Shown here: piece after piece, positions 1 to 11,268 of the stretch
Position numbering within the stretch: the stretch's first letter is position 1
Layout: every line of letters begins with the position of its first letter
Assembly: GCA_027943885.1 (NCBI GenBank)
Contig: AP027078.1
Span: 248,001-312,000 of the forward strand
Direction: 5' to 3'
DNA length: 64,000 nt
DNA from: Candidatus Tyloplasma litorale
GTDB lineage: Bacteria; Bacillota_I; Bacilli_A; Mycoplasmatales; Hepatoplasmataceae
Translations under genes and position numbers: made by a program
Notes under the pieces: generated by a model
What the model saw: the letters and a program-made list of their open reading frames with translations, nothing else
What the model was told of the DNA's origin: nothing
Database searches by the model: none

Positions 1-232
1 AAAAGAGGATCCATTAATGATTAAATATTCAAATGGTATTTGAACAATATCTAATGATTTTACTAAATATTGAGCAAATAGAATTCCTTTAAATTCTTCA
101 GAAAATTCATGAAGATTAATGTCAAAATTTAAAACAAAAGGAATTATTGATAAATTAATTACAGCAGGAATTAAAGATGGCGATATGATAGCTGTTAAAA
201 ATTCTCCATTTATAATAAAATATAATAAATAA
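1..232 (+). CDS. obgE: GTPase ObgE/CgtA, C-terminal end (partial)
   Basis: Only the last 76 or so codons lie in the window; the reading frame is open at base 2 and stops at 230-232, with three TGA codons read as Trp. The visible part resembles the Obg C-terminal (OCT) domain: a WTISNDFT-type strand, a RIPLNSSENSWR helix, then GIIDKLITAGIKDGDMIAV, which matches the family pattern of a helix followed by 'aGikdGD'. Obg is an essential ribosome-associated GTPase that takes part in large-subunit maturation. The GTPase and Obg-fold domains are upstream of the window, so they cannot be checked. The call rests on the OCT pattern only. Confidence 0.75.
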
Positions 233-240
233 TAATTAAT

Positions 241-1404
241 ATGAAAAATATTAGAAAATATCATACTGATGTAAAATATTTAACAAAAAGTGAATTTGAT
301 AATGAAGAAATAAATCATAAAGATGTTAAAAATTGAGAAGAAGTATTGGAATATAGAAAAAAATATTCATTTGAAATTCCATTAATTCAAGAAAATTATA
401 AAAATGTTTTTTTAACACAAACTCCTTGAATACTACAAAAAGAAATAAAATTAATTTCAAAATTTTCTGAATTACAACAAAATGTATTAGTTAATATTTC
501 TTGAAAATATAATTCAGCAATTTTAATGAATGATATTTCTTTAAAATCTTTTGTAAATGATATTCATTGATTACTTAATGAATATAAATTTTCTAGAAAA
601 ATTATTGAAAACTTAATTTCAAATAATACTTTAGAAAGAAATGAAAAAGATGAAGACGAAGAAAAAATAATTTTTATTTATAATAATTTAGAAAAAATAA
701 TTTCTAAATTATGTATGCCGATAGAAATTTATAAAATATTTTATTCTGATAAAACATTTAATCAAAAAAAATTTGGTGATATTCATACTTCTTTAGTTAT
801 GACATTAAAATCTAATAAGATAAATTCTATTTTAACTAAATGTTCAGCAATTTTATATTCCATTTTATCTACAAAAATGTTTGGTGATGTTTCTTATGAA
901 ATAGCTTTATTATCTCTACTATCTTTATTAAGAAATTCATATAATGGTGAATTATTTAAAGGAATATCACTTTTTAAAACATTGGACTATTTTAAATACC
1001 GAATTATTCAACTTGTAGATGAGGTTAAAAATTCTGATGGTGATTTAACATTTTTGACACAAGAATTTTCTAATATTTTAATTTATTGTGGTGATTTAGC
1101 AACTGATCAAATAAATGATTTTATTAAATATAGTGAACGTTATAATATTTTGAGTGAAAAAGATAAAAACAAAAATTATGTAAATATTTTAAAAAAGTAT
1201 CCTCAATTATCAAAAATGCAAGCTAGATTTTATATTGATAATAGTAAAAAAAATTATAAATATACAATAAAAGATTTTAAAGAATATTCTAAATCCTCAT
1301 ATGAAACTTCAAGATATTCACTTGAAAAATTAGTGAAAGTTAATTTATATTCAAAAGAAAAAGTTGGCAAAAAATATATTTATATTCCAAAAGAAAAAAA
1401 ATAG
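241..1404 (+). CDS. Conserved hypothetical protein, possible degenerate Fic-like protein
   Basis: The gene encodes 387 residues and starts 8 bases after obgE, so the two are probably co-transcribed. I do not recognise it with certainty. The middle (about residues 195-290) is all-helical, and the stretch GISLFKTLDYFKYRIIQ followed by a short loop and GDLTFLTQEF resembles the part of Fic proteins that follows the active site. The Fic signature HPFxxGNGR is absent; the equivalent stretch reads ILSTKMFGDVSYE. The last 50 residues look like a winged-helix module. If this is a Fic relative it should lack AMP-transferase activity. It could equally be an unrelated helical protein. The stop codon lies inside the terminator stem that follows. 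Confidence 0.4.
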
Positions 1405-1434
1405 CAAAAAAAATAACTTTTTGCTATTTTTTTT
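1394..1434 (+). terminator. Intrinsic terminator after the 241-1404 gene
   Basis: The arms AAAAAATAGCAAAAA (1396-1410) and TTTTTGCTATTTTTT (1418-1432) are perfectly complementary around a 7-base loop, and the 3' arm ends in a T run. The TAG stop of the upstream gene (1402-1404) is part of the 5' arm. Confidence 0.85.
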
Positions 1435-1435
1435 G

Positions 1436-1474
1436 TATAATAAAAATGTAGCAAAAAATATGTTGATTTGCTAA
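1436..1474 (+). promoter_or_regulatory. clpB promoter -10 box and CIRCE-like HrcA operator
   Basis: TATAAT lies at 1436-1441, preceded directly by TG; no good -35 box is visible. Seven bases further on, 1448-1474 has the geometry of a CIRCE element: two 9-base arms (GTAGCAAAA and ATTTGCTAA) separated by exactly 9 bases. The inner TAGCA and TGCTAA parts match the consensus TTAGCACTC-N9-GAGTGCTAA, while the central-facing three bases of each arm differ. The repressor gene hrcA is the second gene of the operon that follows, which fits autoregulated heat-shock control. The match is imperfect, so binding is inferred. Confidence 0.6.
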
Positions 1475-1485
1475 AAAGGAAAAAA

Positions 1486-3618
1486 ATGTTTAATGCACAA
1501 TTTACACCCAATCCTTCCAATGATCCAAAGTTATTAGAAAAATATGGACGTAATTTAACTGAATTAGCTTTAAAAGGAAAATTAGATCCAGTCATTGGAA
1601 AAGAACAAGAAATAAGAAGAATTATAAGAGTTTTATCCAGAAGAACTAAAAATAATCCTATTCTTATAGGAGAACCAGGAATTGGAAAAACTGCTATTGT
1701 TGAAGGCTTAGCTTTTAGAATAGTGAAAAATGAAGTTCCTGATAATATAAAAGAAGTTGAAATATATGAATTAGAAATGGGTTCATTAATAGCAGGTGCT
1801 AAATTTCAAGGTGAATTTGAAGAAAGACTTAAAGCAATAATTAATAAAGTTAAATATTCTCAAGGAAAAATAATTTTATTTATTGATGAAATACACACTT
1901 TAGTTGGAACAGGTCGAAATCAAGGATCTCTTGATGCTGCTAATATATTAAAACCTGCTTTGGCAAGAGGTGATTTTAGATTAATTGGCGCAACAACTCC
2001 AAAAGAGTATAAGGAATATATTGAAAAAGATGCAGCTTTAGAAAGAAGAATGCAAAAGATAAATTTAATAGAACCAAGTGTTGAAGATACAATCAATATT
2101 CTTAGAGGTATTAAAAATAGATATGAAAATTATCATGGTGTTAGAATCGATGATGAATCATTAATATCAGCTGCTCAATTATCAGATAGATATATTCAAG
2201 ATAGATTTTTACCAGACAAAGCAATAGATTTAATAGATGAATCTTGTTCATTAATAAGAACACAAATTAATTCAAAGCCTGAAATTTTAGAAGATATTTT
2301 AAAAGAAATACATAATTTAAAAATTGAAGAAGCTGCTATTTCTAGACAAAAAACAAAACAATCAAAAGAAAGATTAGTAGAAATAAAACAAAGATTAGCA
2401 AAAATTGAACCTGATGCACAAAAATTAAATGATAAATGAAATGAAGAGAAAAGTATTTTAACTGATTATAAAAATTCTCAAAAAAAATTACAAGATTTAA
2501 ATGTTAAACTTGAAAGAACACAATTAAACGGAGAATATGAAAAAGCAGCAAAAATTCAATATGAAACATTGCCTAATGTCAAAGAACAAATAAAAGAATT
2601 AGAAATTAAAGTAAAATCTATTAATATGATTAAAGAGGTTGTTACTAAGGAAACAATTGCAGATGTTATTTCTAGATGAACAGGAATTCCTACTGAATCT
2701 CTTGTAAAAAATGATATTGATAAACTTAAAAATTTAAAATCTTCTCTTAAAAAATATGTAAAAGGACAAGATGAAGCAATTGAAATTGTATCTAATGCAA
2801 TAAGAAAATCAAGAATAGGAATTAATGATCCTACAAAACCCATTGGTTCATTTATTTTTATGGGTCCTACTGGTGTGGGTAAAACTGAATTAGCAAAATC
2901 ATTGGCAAAGATTTTATTTAATTCTGAAAAAGAATTAATAAGATTTGATATGTCTGAATATAGTGAAAAACAATCAATTGCAAAATTAATTGGTTCTCCT
3001 CCAGGATACATAGGTTATGAAGAAGGTGGGAGATTAACTGAGGCAGTTAGAAGAAAACCTTATTCTGTATTGCTTTTTGATGAAATTGAAAAAGCTAATT
3101 ATGAAATATTTAATATTTTTCTTCAAATTCTAGATGATGGTATATTAACTGATTCACAAGGAAGAGTTGTTAACTTTAAAAACACAATAATAATCATGAC
3201 TTCAAATATAGGTTCTGATAAAATAATTAAAGGAAATGTTAAAAACCAAGAATTGTTTAATGAATTATATAAAATATTCAAACCTGAATTTTTAAATAGA
3301 GTTGATGAAACTGTTGCTTTTAATAAACTATCTAAAAATGATGTGTCTTTAATTACTAAAAAAGAATTAAATGATTTATCTGATAGACTAAAAACACAAG
3401 ATTATTATTTTTCATTTGGTGAAGATGCTGTTTTAAAAATTTCTAAAGAAGGTTTTGATGAAGAGTTTGGTGCCCGTCCAATTAAAAGATATATTTCTAA
3501 AAATATTGAGAATTTAATAGTAGATAAAATATTGGATTCAAAAATTAAAAAAGATGTGAGATATGAAATTATTTTAAATAACAATAATTTTAAAATAATA
3601 AAAGAGGTGATCGATTAA
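1486..3618 (+). CDS. clpB: ATP-dependent disaggregase ClpB
   Basis: The protein is 710 residues. ClpB is a hexameric AAA+ unfoldase that works with DnaK to resolubilise aggregates. The first AAA+ module has Walker A GEPGIGKT near residue 61 and the pore/sensor region [17 protein letters not shown]; the second has Walker A GPTGVGKT near residue 460 and Walker [11 protein letters not shown] coiled-coil middle domain (about residues 300-400) is present, which marks ClpB rather than ClpC. The N-terminal substrate-binding domain of the 850-residue bacterial form is missing, as in other mycoplasma ClpB proteins. The ATG at 1486 was chosen over the in-frame TTG at 1468 because AAGGA sits 6-10 bases before it. 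It is the first gene of the heat-shock operon and overlaps hrcA by one base. Confidence 0.93.
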
Positions 3619-4637
3619 TGGCCACCGAAAGACAATTAGAACTTTTAAAAATTATAGTATCTATTTATGTGAAAAATGGAGATCCTGTTTCTTCACAAGC
3701 AATTTTAGAAATTGATGATAATCATATAAATTTATCTTCAGCAACAATTAGAAAAGAAATGTTAGAACTAGAGAATGAAGGTTATATTTATAAACTAAAC
3801 TCTTCATCTTCAAGAACTTCTGGAAGAATACCAACAAATAAAGGTTATGAATATTATCTTTCTAAAATAGAAACAAATCCAAATACATTTTCTTCAATTA
3901 AATCAAAATTGGATAAAATATTAAAAGATAGATTTTATGATATTGAAGATACTTTAAATAAGGCAATGTCATTGATAAATGATGCCACTAAAACATTAAC
4001 TATCTCAAAGGAATTTAAAAATAATACTTCATCTACAATAATTGATATTAATTGTTATAAAATAAATGATGAAAAGGCAATAGTTGTTTTAATAACTTCA
4101 AATGGCGAAGTTGTTAAAAAAGAAATACAACTAAATTCAATTTCTTTTGAAGAATTCGAAAAATCTTTATTATCTTTTAGTAAAAGGGTAATTGGAACTT
4201 CAATTAATGAAATTGAAAAATCTTTAACTAATTTAAATAAAATTCTTTCAATTAAATTGAAGGGGATGGAAGAACAATTTCAAAATATTATTAAATTTCT
4301 ATTTGAAAAAACAGTTGTTGAAAATACCACTTTTCAAGGAATGAATAATTTGGTTTTATATGAAAATCCTAATGTAAAAAAACAAATTGGATTAATATTT
4401 AAAATGATTGAAAATAATTCTATATGAGATTTTATTCATGATGATGGTAAAATATTTAATAATTTTTCAGGAGTAACAATTGACATGGATACGGTTGAAG
4501 GATTATCAATTGTTAATAAATCTATTGCAATTGGAGAAAATAAACATAAACAATTTAAAATACTAGGTGAAAAAAATCAAGATTATGTTAAATTATTTTC
4601 AATGTTAGAATATTTAGAAAAAAAACTTAAGGATTAG
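3618..4637 (+). CDS. hrcA: Heat-shock repressor HrcA
   Basis: The protein is 339 residues. HrcA binds CIRCE operators and represses chaperone genes until the folding machinery is overloaded. The N-terminal winged helix starts [29 protein letters not shown] and includes SSATIRKEMLELENEGYIY, the classic HrcA recognition helix, followed by a GRIPTNKGYEYYL segment. The C-terminal GAF-like/dimerisation part is recognisable only by position. One TGA Trp codon (4425-4427) interrupts a code-11 reading. Its ATG overlaps the clpB stop (TAATG), so translation is likely coupled. A CIRCE-like site before clpB is its probable target, closing a feedback loop on its own operon. Confidence 0.93.
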
Positions 4638-4643
4638 AAGAAA

Positions 4644-7101
<2,458 letters not shown>

Positions 7102-7111
7102 TTTTAGATAA

Positions 7112-7981
7112 ATGGCTCAAAAAAGAGATTATTATGAAGTTCTTGGCATTAATAAAAATTCTGATGCTGCAACAATAAAAAAAGCGTTTAGAAAATTAGC
7201 AATGAAATATCATCCAGATGTCAATAAAGATGATTCAAGTGCTGAAGAAAAATTTAAAGAAATAAATGAAGCTTATGAAGTTCTTTCAGATCCACAAAAA
7301 AAATCTATGTATGATAGATTTGGACATCAAGGTGTAAATGGTCAACAAAGTGACGGATTCCAAGGTTTTGGTGGATTTGAAGATATATTTAGAGGAGCAA
7401 ATAGTGGCTTTGGTTCAATATTTGAAGAATTCTTTGGTGGAGCAATGGATCCTAATAGACCAAGAAGAGGACAAGATATTGTACAAGAAGTTGTTATATC
7501 TTTAGAAGATGCTTTCTATGGAACAGAAATTAAAGTAAAAATGCCTCAAGGTAGTTATCATACATTTCATGTTCCTAAAGGTGTTTATAATGGCAATGAA
7601 TTAAGAATGGTTGGTAAAGGTCATCCAGGTATAAATGGAGGACCTAATGGTAATTTTTATCTAAGAATTTTTATTAAAGAAGAACAAGGTATTGAAAGAG
7701 ATGGAAACAATCTTTATTATTCATTAGATTTAAATATTTTAGATATTATTTTAGGGACTAAAATTGAATTTAATTTATTTAAAAATGAAGTTGTAAATTT
7801 TAAAGTGCCTGCACTTTCAAATATTAATAAATTATTAAGAGTTAAAGGAAAAGGTTTTCCAAATATTAGAAAACCCGAAACAAGAGGAGATTTATATATT
7901 AAACTAAATCCTTTAATGCCTAAAAAATTAAATAAAAAAGCAAAAGACTTAATTACAAAACTTAAAAAAGAAACAAAATAG
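7112..7981 (+). CDS. dnaJ: J-domain co-chaperone DnaJ, zinc-finger-less
   Basis: The protein is 289 residues against about 370-390 for standard DnaJ. The J domain is intact (residues 1-75, with HPD in KYHPDVNKD), followed by a Gly/Phe-rich linker (about 83-115, [12 protein letters not shown] type) and the two C-terminal beta-sandwich domains. The four CxxCxGxG zinc repeats that normally lie between linker and sandwich are missing; there is no cysteine at all. The domain layout is that of a class B J-protein (CbpA-like), although its place directly after dnaK is that of classical dnaJ. It starts 10 bases after dnaK and ends in a large palindromic terminator whose 5' arm encodes its last five residues, KKETK. 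Confidence 0.9.
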   Translation: MAQKRDYYEVLGINKNSDAATIKKAFRKLAMKYHPDVNKDDSSAEEKFKEINEAYEVLSDPQKKSMYDRFGHQGVNGQQSDGFQGFGGFEDIFRGANSGFGSIFEEFFGGAMDPNRPRRGQDIVQEVVISLEDAFYGTEIKVKMPQGSYHTFHVPKGVYNGNELRMVGKGHPGINGGPNGNFYLRIFIKEEQGIERDGNNLYYSLDLNILDIILGTKIEFNLFKNEVVNFKVPALSNINKLLRVKGKGFPNIRKPETRGDLYIKLNPLMPKKLNKKAKDLITKLKKETK

Positions 7982-8013
7982 AACCTTCAAGGTTCTATTT
8001 TGTTTCTTTTTTA
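7963..8013. terminator. Bidirectional palindromic terminator between dnaJ and the convergent gene
   Basis: This is a perfect 25-bp inverted repeat around a single central base (7988). Each arm carries AAAAAAGAAACAAAATAG when read from its own gene, so both strands give a hairpin followed by a U run. The stop codons of both convergent genes (7979-7981 plus, 7995-7997 minus) lie in the arms. Confidence 0.9.
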
Positions 8014-8405
8014 TTATCATTTATAAGAATTAATACTCCTCCAATTATTCCATTAAAGATAATAGCCAAAGCACCAGCCATAGCTCTATTGTCTTTTCCA
8101 TTTTTAAATCTAATATTAGAAACAATTGCACAAATATCTCCAATTAAAAAAGGAATTCCTATTAAAAAAACACTTAAAAATATTCATATTGGAATACTAG
8201 CTGAACCTATTAAAATATTTATTATTACTCCTGCTCTATCTAAATCATTTTGTTTTACATTTTGATTACTTTGCTCTACATGTTCATCTACACTTTGTAA
8301 TAGTTGAATTATTTGATCTCTTGTTCATTCTTCCTGAAAATCAATTTTTTTATTTATAAGTTCTTCTCTTAGACTTTCATCATTTCATTTACTATATTCG
8401 TTCAT
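7995..8405 (-). CDS. Small membrane protein of unknown function
   Basis: The gene encodes 136 residues on the minus strand, with three TGA Trp codons. The first 60 residues are hydrophilic and acidic (starts MNEYSKWNDESLREELINKK), followed by two hydrophobic segments (about residues 60-95 and 108-128) separated by a short basic stretch RFKNGKDNR. It resembles small two-helix membrane proteins with a cytosolic head, but I do not recognise a family. It is convergent with dnaJ and its last five residues (KKETK) are the same as those of DnaJ because both are encoded by arms of one palindrome. It is transcribed away from the metK leader. Confidence 0.7.
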
Positions 8406-8442
8406 AATTATTTAAATTTTAACTTAAATTTATTTTTTTGTA

Positions 8443-8448
8443 TATAAT
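8443..8448 (+). promoter_or_regulatory. -10 box of the metK transcription unit
   Basis: TATAAT preceded by a T-rich tract and TGTA; transcription would begin near 8455, giving a leader of about 200 bases before metK. Confidence 0.5.
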
Positions 8449-8452
8449 TAAT

Positions 8453-8624
8453 TAGAAACTTATTTCGAGTGTTCTAGGTTAATCCCAAGGAGAACACACC
8501 AACCTATCGTTTTGAAAAAGGTGGTTAGATGAGGCTTTTTAAAAGTAACAATAAGACTTTAATTTAAAGAACTCAAGCTATCAATTTAATAGTTGGAGTT
8601 TTTTTAATATAAAATAAGTTTCTA
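8453..8624 (+). promoter_or_regulatory. Structured metK leader with intrinsic terminator (candidate SAM-responsive riboswitch)
   Basis: A possible aptamer has P1 CTTATTT (8459-8465) pairing with AGATGAG (8527-8533), a perfect 7-bp P2 GTGTTCT/AGAACAC (8469-8475/8491-8497), and P3 ACC..CC/GG.GGT (8498-8504/8520-8525). The P2 loop AGGTT (8476-8480) could pair with AACCT (8501-8505). A terminator follows: a 12-bp stem with one mismatch (8570-8581/8589-8600) and a T run to 8606. The P1 5' strand region (8453-8465) is also perfectly complementary over 13 bases to 8612-8624, just before the metK ribosome-binding site. The CTTAT...GAG...CAACC...GGTG...AGATGAG order recalls the S-box (SAM-I) class, but conserved core elements are missing. 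The ligand is inferred from the downstream gene. Confidence 0.5.
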
Positions 8625-8652
8625 TTAGTAATAATTAAGGAGAAATAATAAT

Positions 8653-9633
8653 ATGGAAATAAATAATGAAACAATAGAATTAGTTGGTTATGGTCATGCT
8701 GATAGATTTTCAGACTATCTAGGTGAATTAATTTTAGAAAAAAATCTTGAACAAGATCCAAATGCAAAAGTTGCTTTAGAGGTTTTAGCAACTGGTAAAA
8801 CAATTTCTTTAGGAGGAGAAATAACTTCTGATGCAAATATAGATTATGAAGAATTAGTTTATTTTGCTATTGAAAAAATTTATGGTGAAAAATGATGACC
8901 CAATTTTAGGCAAAATGTAAAAATATACAATCATATAGTTGAACAATCAATAGAATTAAAGGAAATTCAAAATGAAGATCAGGAAATAAAAGCTGGAGAT
9001 CAAGGAGTGATTTATGGATTTTATGATAAAGAAAGATTTGAAAAAATTAAAAAATTATATAAATTAATGGAGAAAGTTAGAGAGAATTTTGATATTGCTC
9101 CTGATTGAAAATTATTATATAATGAAAAAGAAATTTCAATGTCTGTTTGTGGAAAAGTTAATCATTCTTCAATTAAAAAATTTATTGAAAAAGAATTAAA
9201 TAATAAAAAAACAAATGTAATTATTAATCCTAAAGGTGAGTGATTAATAGCTGGTCCTTTAGGTGATACAGGTGTTATAGGTAGAAAATTAATGATTGAT
9301 ACATTTGGAGCTGGCATCCCTCATGGAGGAGGAGCCTTTTGTGGTAAAGATCTTTCCAAAGTTGATAAAACAGGTATTTTATGAGCTACAAAAATAGCCA
9401 AAAAATATAGTATTGCAAATAAAATTAATACTGTCATAGTTGAATTAAATTTTAAAATAGGTGATAATCATCCTAAAATTTTTATTAATAATGAAGAAAT
9501 AGAAATTTCAAAACTTAATTTAATTAATTTAAGTTTGGATCAATTTATTAAAACAGAAAATTTAATTAATGAAAAATGATCTAAACATGTAATTAAAGGT
9601 AGTTCAGTTTTATCTTGATTAGAAGAACTTTAA
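8653..9633 (+). CDS. metK: S-adenosylmethionine synthetase, compact divergent form
   Basis: The protein is 326 residues, about 60 shorter than typical MetK. It makes S-adenosylmethionine from methionine and ATP for RNA and other methylations. Signatures in order: GHADR (residues 14-18, family GHPDK), GGEIT near 56, AGDQG near 115, [12 protein letters not shown] near 201 and the phosphate-binding [15 protein letters not shown] near 225-239. The catalytic His and the first metal-binding Asp are kept, while Pro and Lys of GHPDK are changed to Ala and Arg. The shortening is spread through the central and C-terminal parts. AAGGAGAA lies 9 bases before the ATG. An attenuator-like leader precedes it, so it is probably regulated by feedback. 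Confidence 0.88.
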
Positions 9634-9651
9634 AATTTTTTAAATTTAATA

Positions 9652-9781
9652 TATAATTTAAATATTAAAATACATTTATTTTGTATTTGCCTCGATATGT
9701 TTAGATTAATTTCGACATAATACATTTGTAATAAAAGAGGTATTGATTATTTTAATATATAAAATAATTTTGGAGGACAAA
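9652..9781 (+). promoter_or_regulatory. Promoter and structured leader of the symporter gene
   Basis: A TATAAT box at 9652-9657 would start a leader near 9664. The leader can form AATACA/TGTATT (9669-9674/9682-9687), then a three-way junction: closing stem TGCCTC/GAGGTA (9688-9693/9737-9742), TATGT/ACATA (9696-9700/9715-9719) and TACA/TGTA (9721-9724/9727-9730). The ribosome-binding site GGAGGA is at 9772-9777. I do not recognise the class; the loops are too small and the core bases wrong for a purine riboswitch. No good U-tailed terminator lies in it, so any control would more likely be on translation. Confidence 0.35.
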
Positions 9782-11254
9782 ATGAAAGATTTGTTTTGAG
9801 CATTCTCCCACTTTTCAGAACATATATATGCTGGTTTAACATTAATAATGTTAATTCTAGGATACATTTTAATATTTATTTTACAAATTTTAAGAAAAAA
9901 AAATATTATCCTAATAACATTGATAATGGGTTTATTAATAGGTTTTTATTACTTATTGGTGACTAGTCTAATGGTTTCTGATGATTTAGGAGGTGTTGAT
10001 CAAACACAAAAATTTATAGATAGTATATATTTATGGTTAACAATGGCTTGAACTATATTTATGATGCTTATATTGGTGGCTTTACCTATATATGTATTCA
10101 CTATGGTATCAACTGCTTTTACACATACAAGGCATGTTAAAAAAGATAAAAAACTTATAGCAATATCATTTTTATCATTGTTAAGTATGACTTTATTAGG
10201 TATTTTTGTTGCTTTATGTTTTTTCCCTTTTATTTGATTATTGCAAGATCAAATGCAAATAAGTGTTATTTCAGGGGAAGAATCAACTAGTATTTTTGGA
10301 GGAATTTGACCTAATTTAGAAAATGTTATTAACCAATTTTTAAAAAATTATGGTTTTATTGTTATTGGATTTATTTCTCTTGCTATTATATTTGCTTTAA
10401 TCATGAATATCTTACATTTATATATTCATGATTGAGGTGAAAAGCTTATTTCATTTGTTGAAAACATAAAAAAAGTAATAAAATTTTATTTATCAGGCAT
10501 AGCTAAAATGGTTCCATATGTTTTTATGGGAATGTTGATAGTTTTATTTACTAATTATGAAAATATGTTTTTATCAACTTTAGGAAGTTTAATTTTATTT
10601 ATTTTATTTTTCTTTTTAGGATTGGCTATTGTTTGAGGAATCGAATTTTCATTTGTTGTTAATTGAAGAAAAACAAAGGATACCATTAATAAAAAAGAAT
10701 TTAATAAATTAACAAAAGAATATGCAATCAATGATTTCGCAATTCAATCAGCTCCTATTTTATATCCAATTACAGTTTCCTATGTTAAGAAATTAGGAGT
10801 TCGAAAAGATGTTCTTGAAACAACCCCTAGATTAACAACTTTTATGGGATATAGTATGTGTGGCGGATTTTATCCAACATTAATTGTTATATTTACATTA
10901 ATTCAACCTAATGCTATTTTAATTAATAATGATGCTGCTTCAATTGAACAAATGCTATTTACGTTATTAGCAACAGTTCCATTAATTATGTTTATGACAC
11001 TTGGTATGACTGGTGTTCCAGGTGCTGATGTTGCCATTATTATTGCTTTATTATCAGCCTTGGGATTAAATCCAGGATATTTCTTTACAATATATTTAAT
11101 AGAACCAATGTTAGATAAATTTAGAGGTGTTGGTAATTCAATGGGATTTGCTGCTGCATCATTAATTACTGATAGAATATATCAAAAAAGTATGGATAAA
11201 AAAGAATTAAAAATTAAAAATGACGAAATTAAAAAAGAAAATAGTAAAATTTAA
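9782..11254 (+). CDS. Dicarboxylate/amino acid:cation symporter (DAACS family)
   Basis: The protein is 490 residues with about 8-10 membrane segments. The C-terminal half carries the family pattern: a TTPRLTTFMGYSMCGG region in the place of the usual NMDGT loop, then TLGMTGVPGADVAIIIALLSALGL and an IEPMLDKFRGVGNSMG segment with the conserved Asp, Arg and Asn of the transport site. The N-terminal half is less conserved and ends in a charged loop. DAACS proteins take up acidic amino acids, C4-dicarboxylates, serine or cystine with Na+ or H+; the substrate cannot be told here. The loss of NMDGT suggests a non-standard substrate or ion site. It follows metK with its own promoter and leader; a sulfur amino acid substrate is possible but unproven. 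deoC follows 14 bases later. Confidence 0.8.
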
Positions 11255-11268
11255 TATAAGGAGATATT

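Noticed and set aside
1468-3618. Apparent split or frameshifted genes (clpB, hrcA, parE, parC, ileS, alaS and others)
   Set aside because: All internal interruptions are TGA codons in frame and fall at Trp positions of the families, so they reflect genetic code 4, not pseudogenes.
8505-8540. GGTGG in the metK leader as a T-box antiterminator motif
   Set aside because: The T-box core (AGGGTGGNACCGCG) is not matched, and there is no room for a specifier stem I; the leader is too short.
9690-9745. Purine riboswitch before the symporter, suggested by the three-way junction
   Set aside because: The two arms have neither the 7-base kissing loops nor the conserved junction bases of the class.
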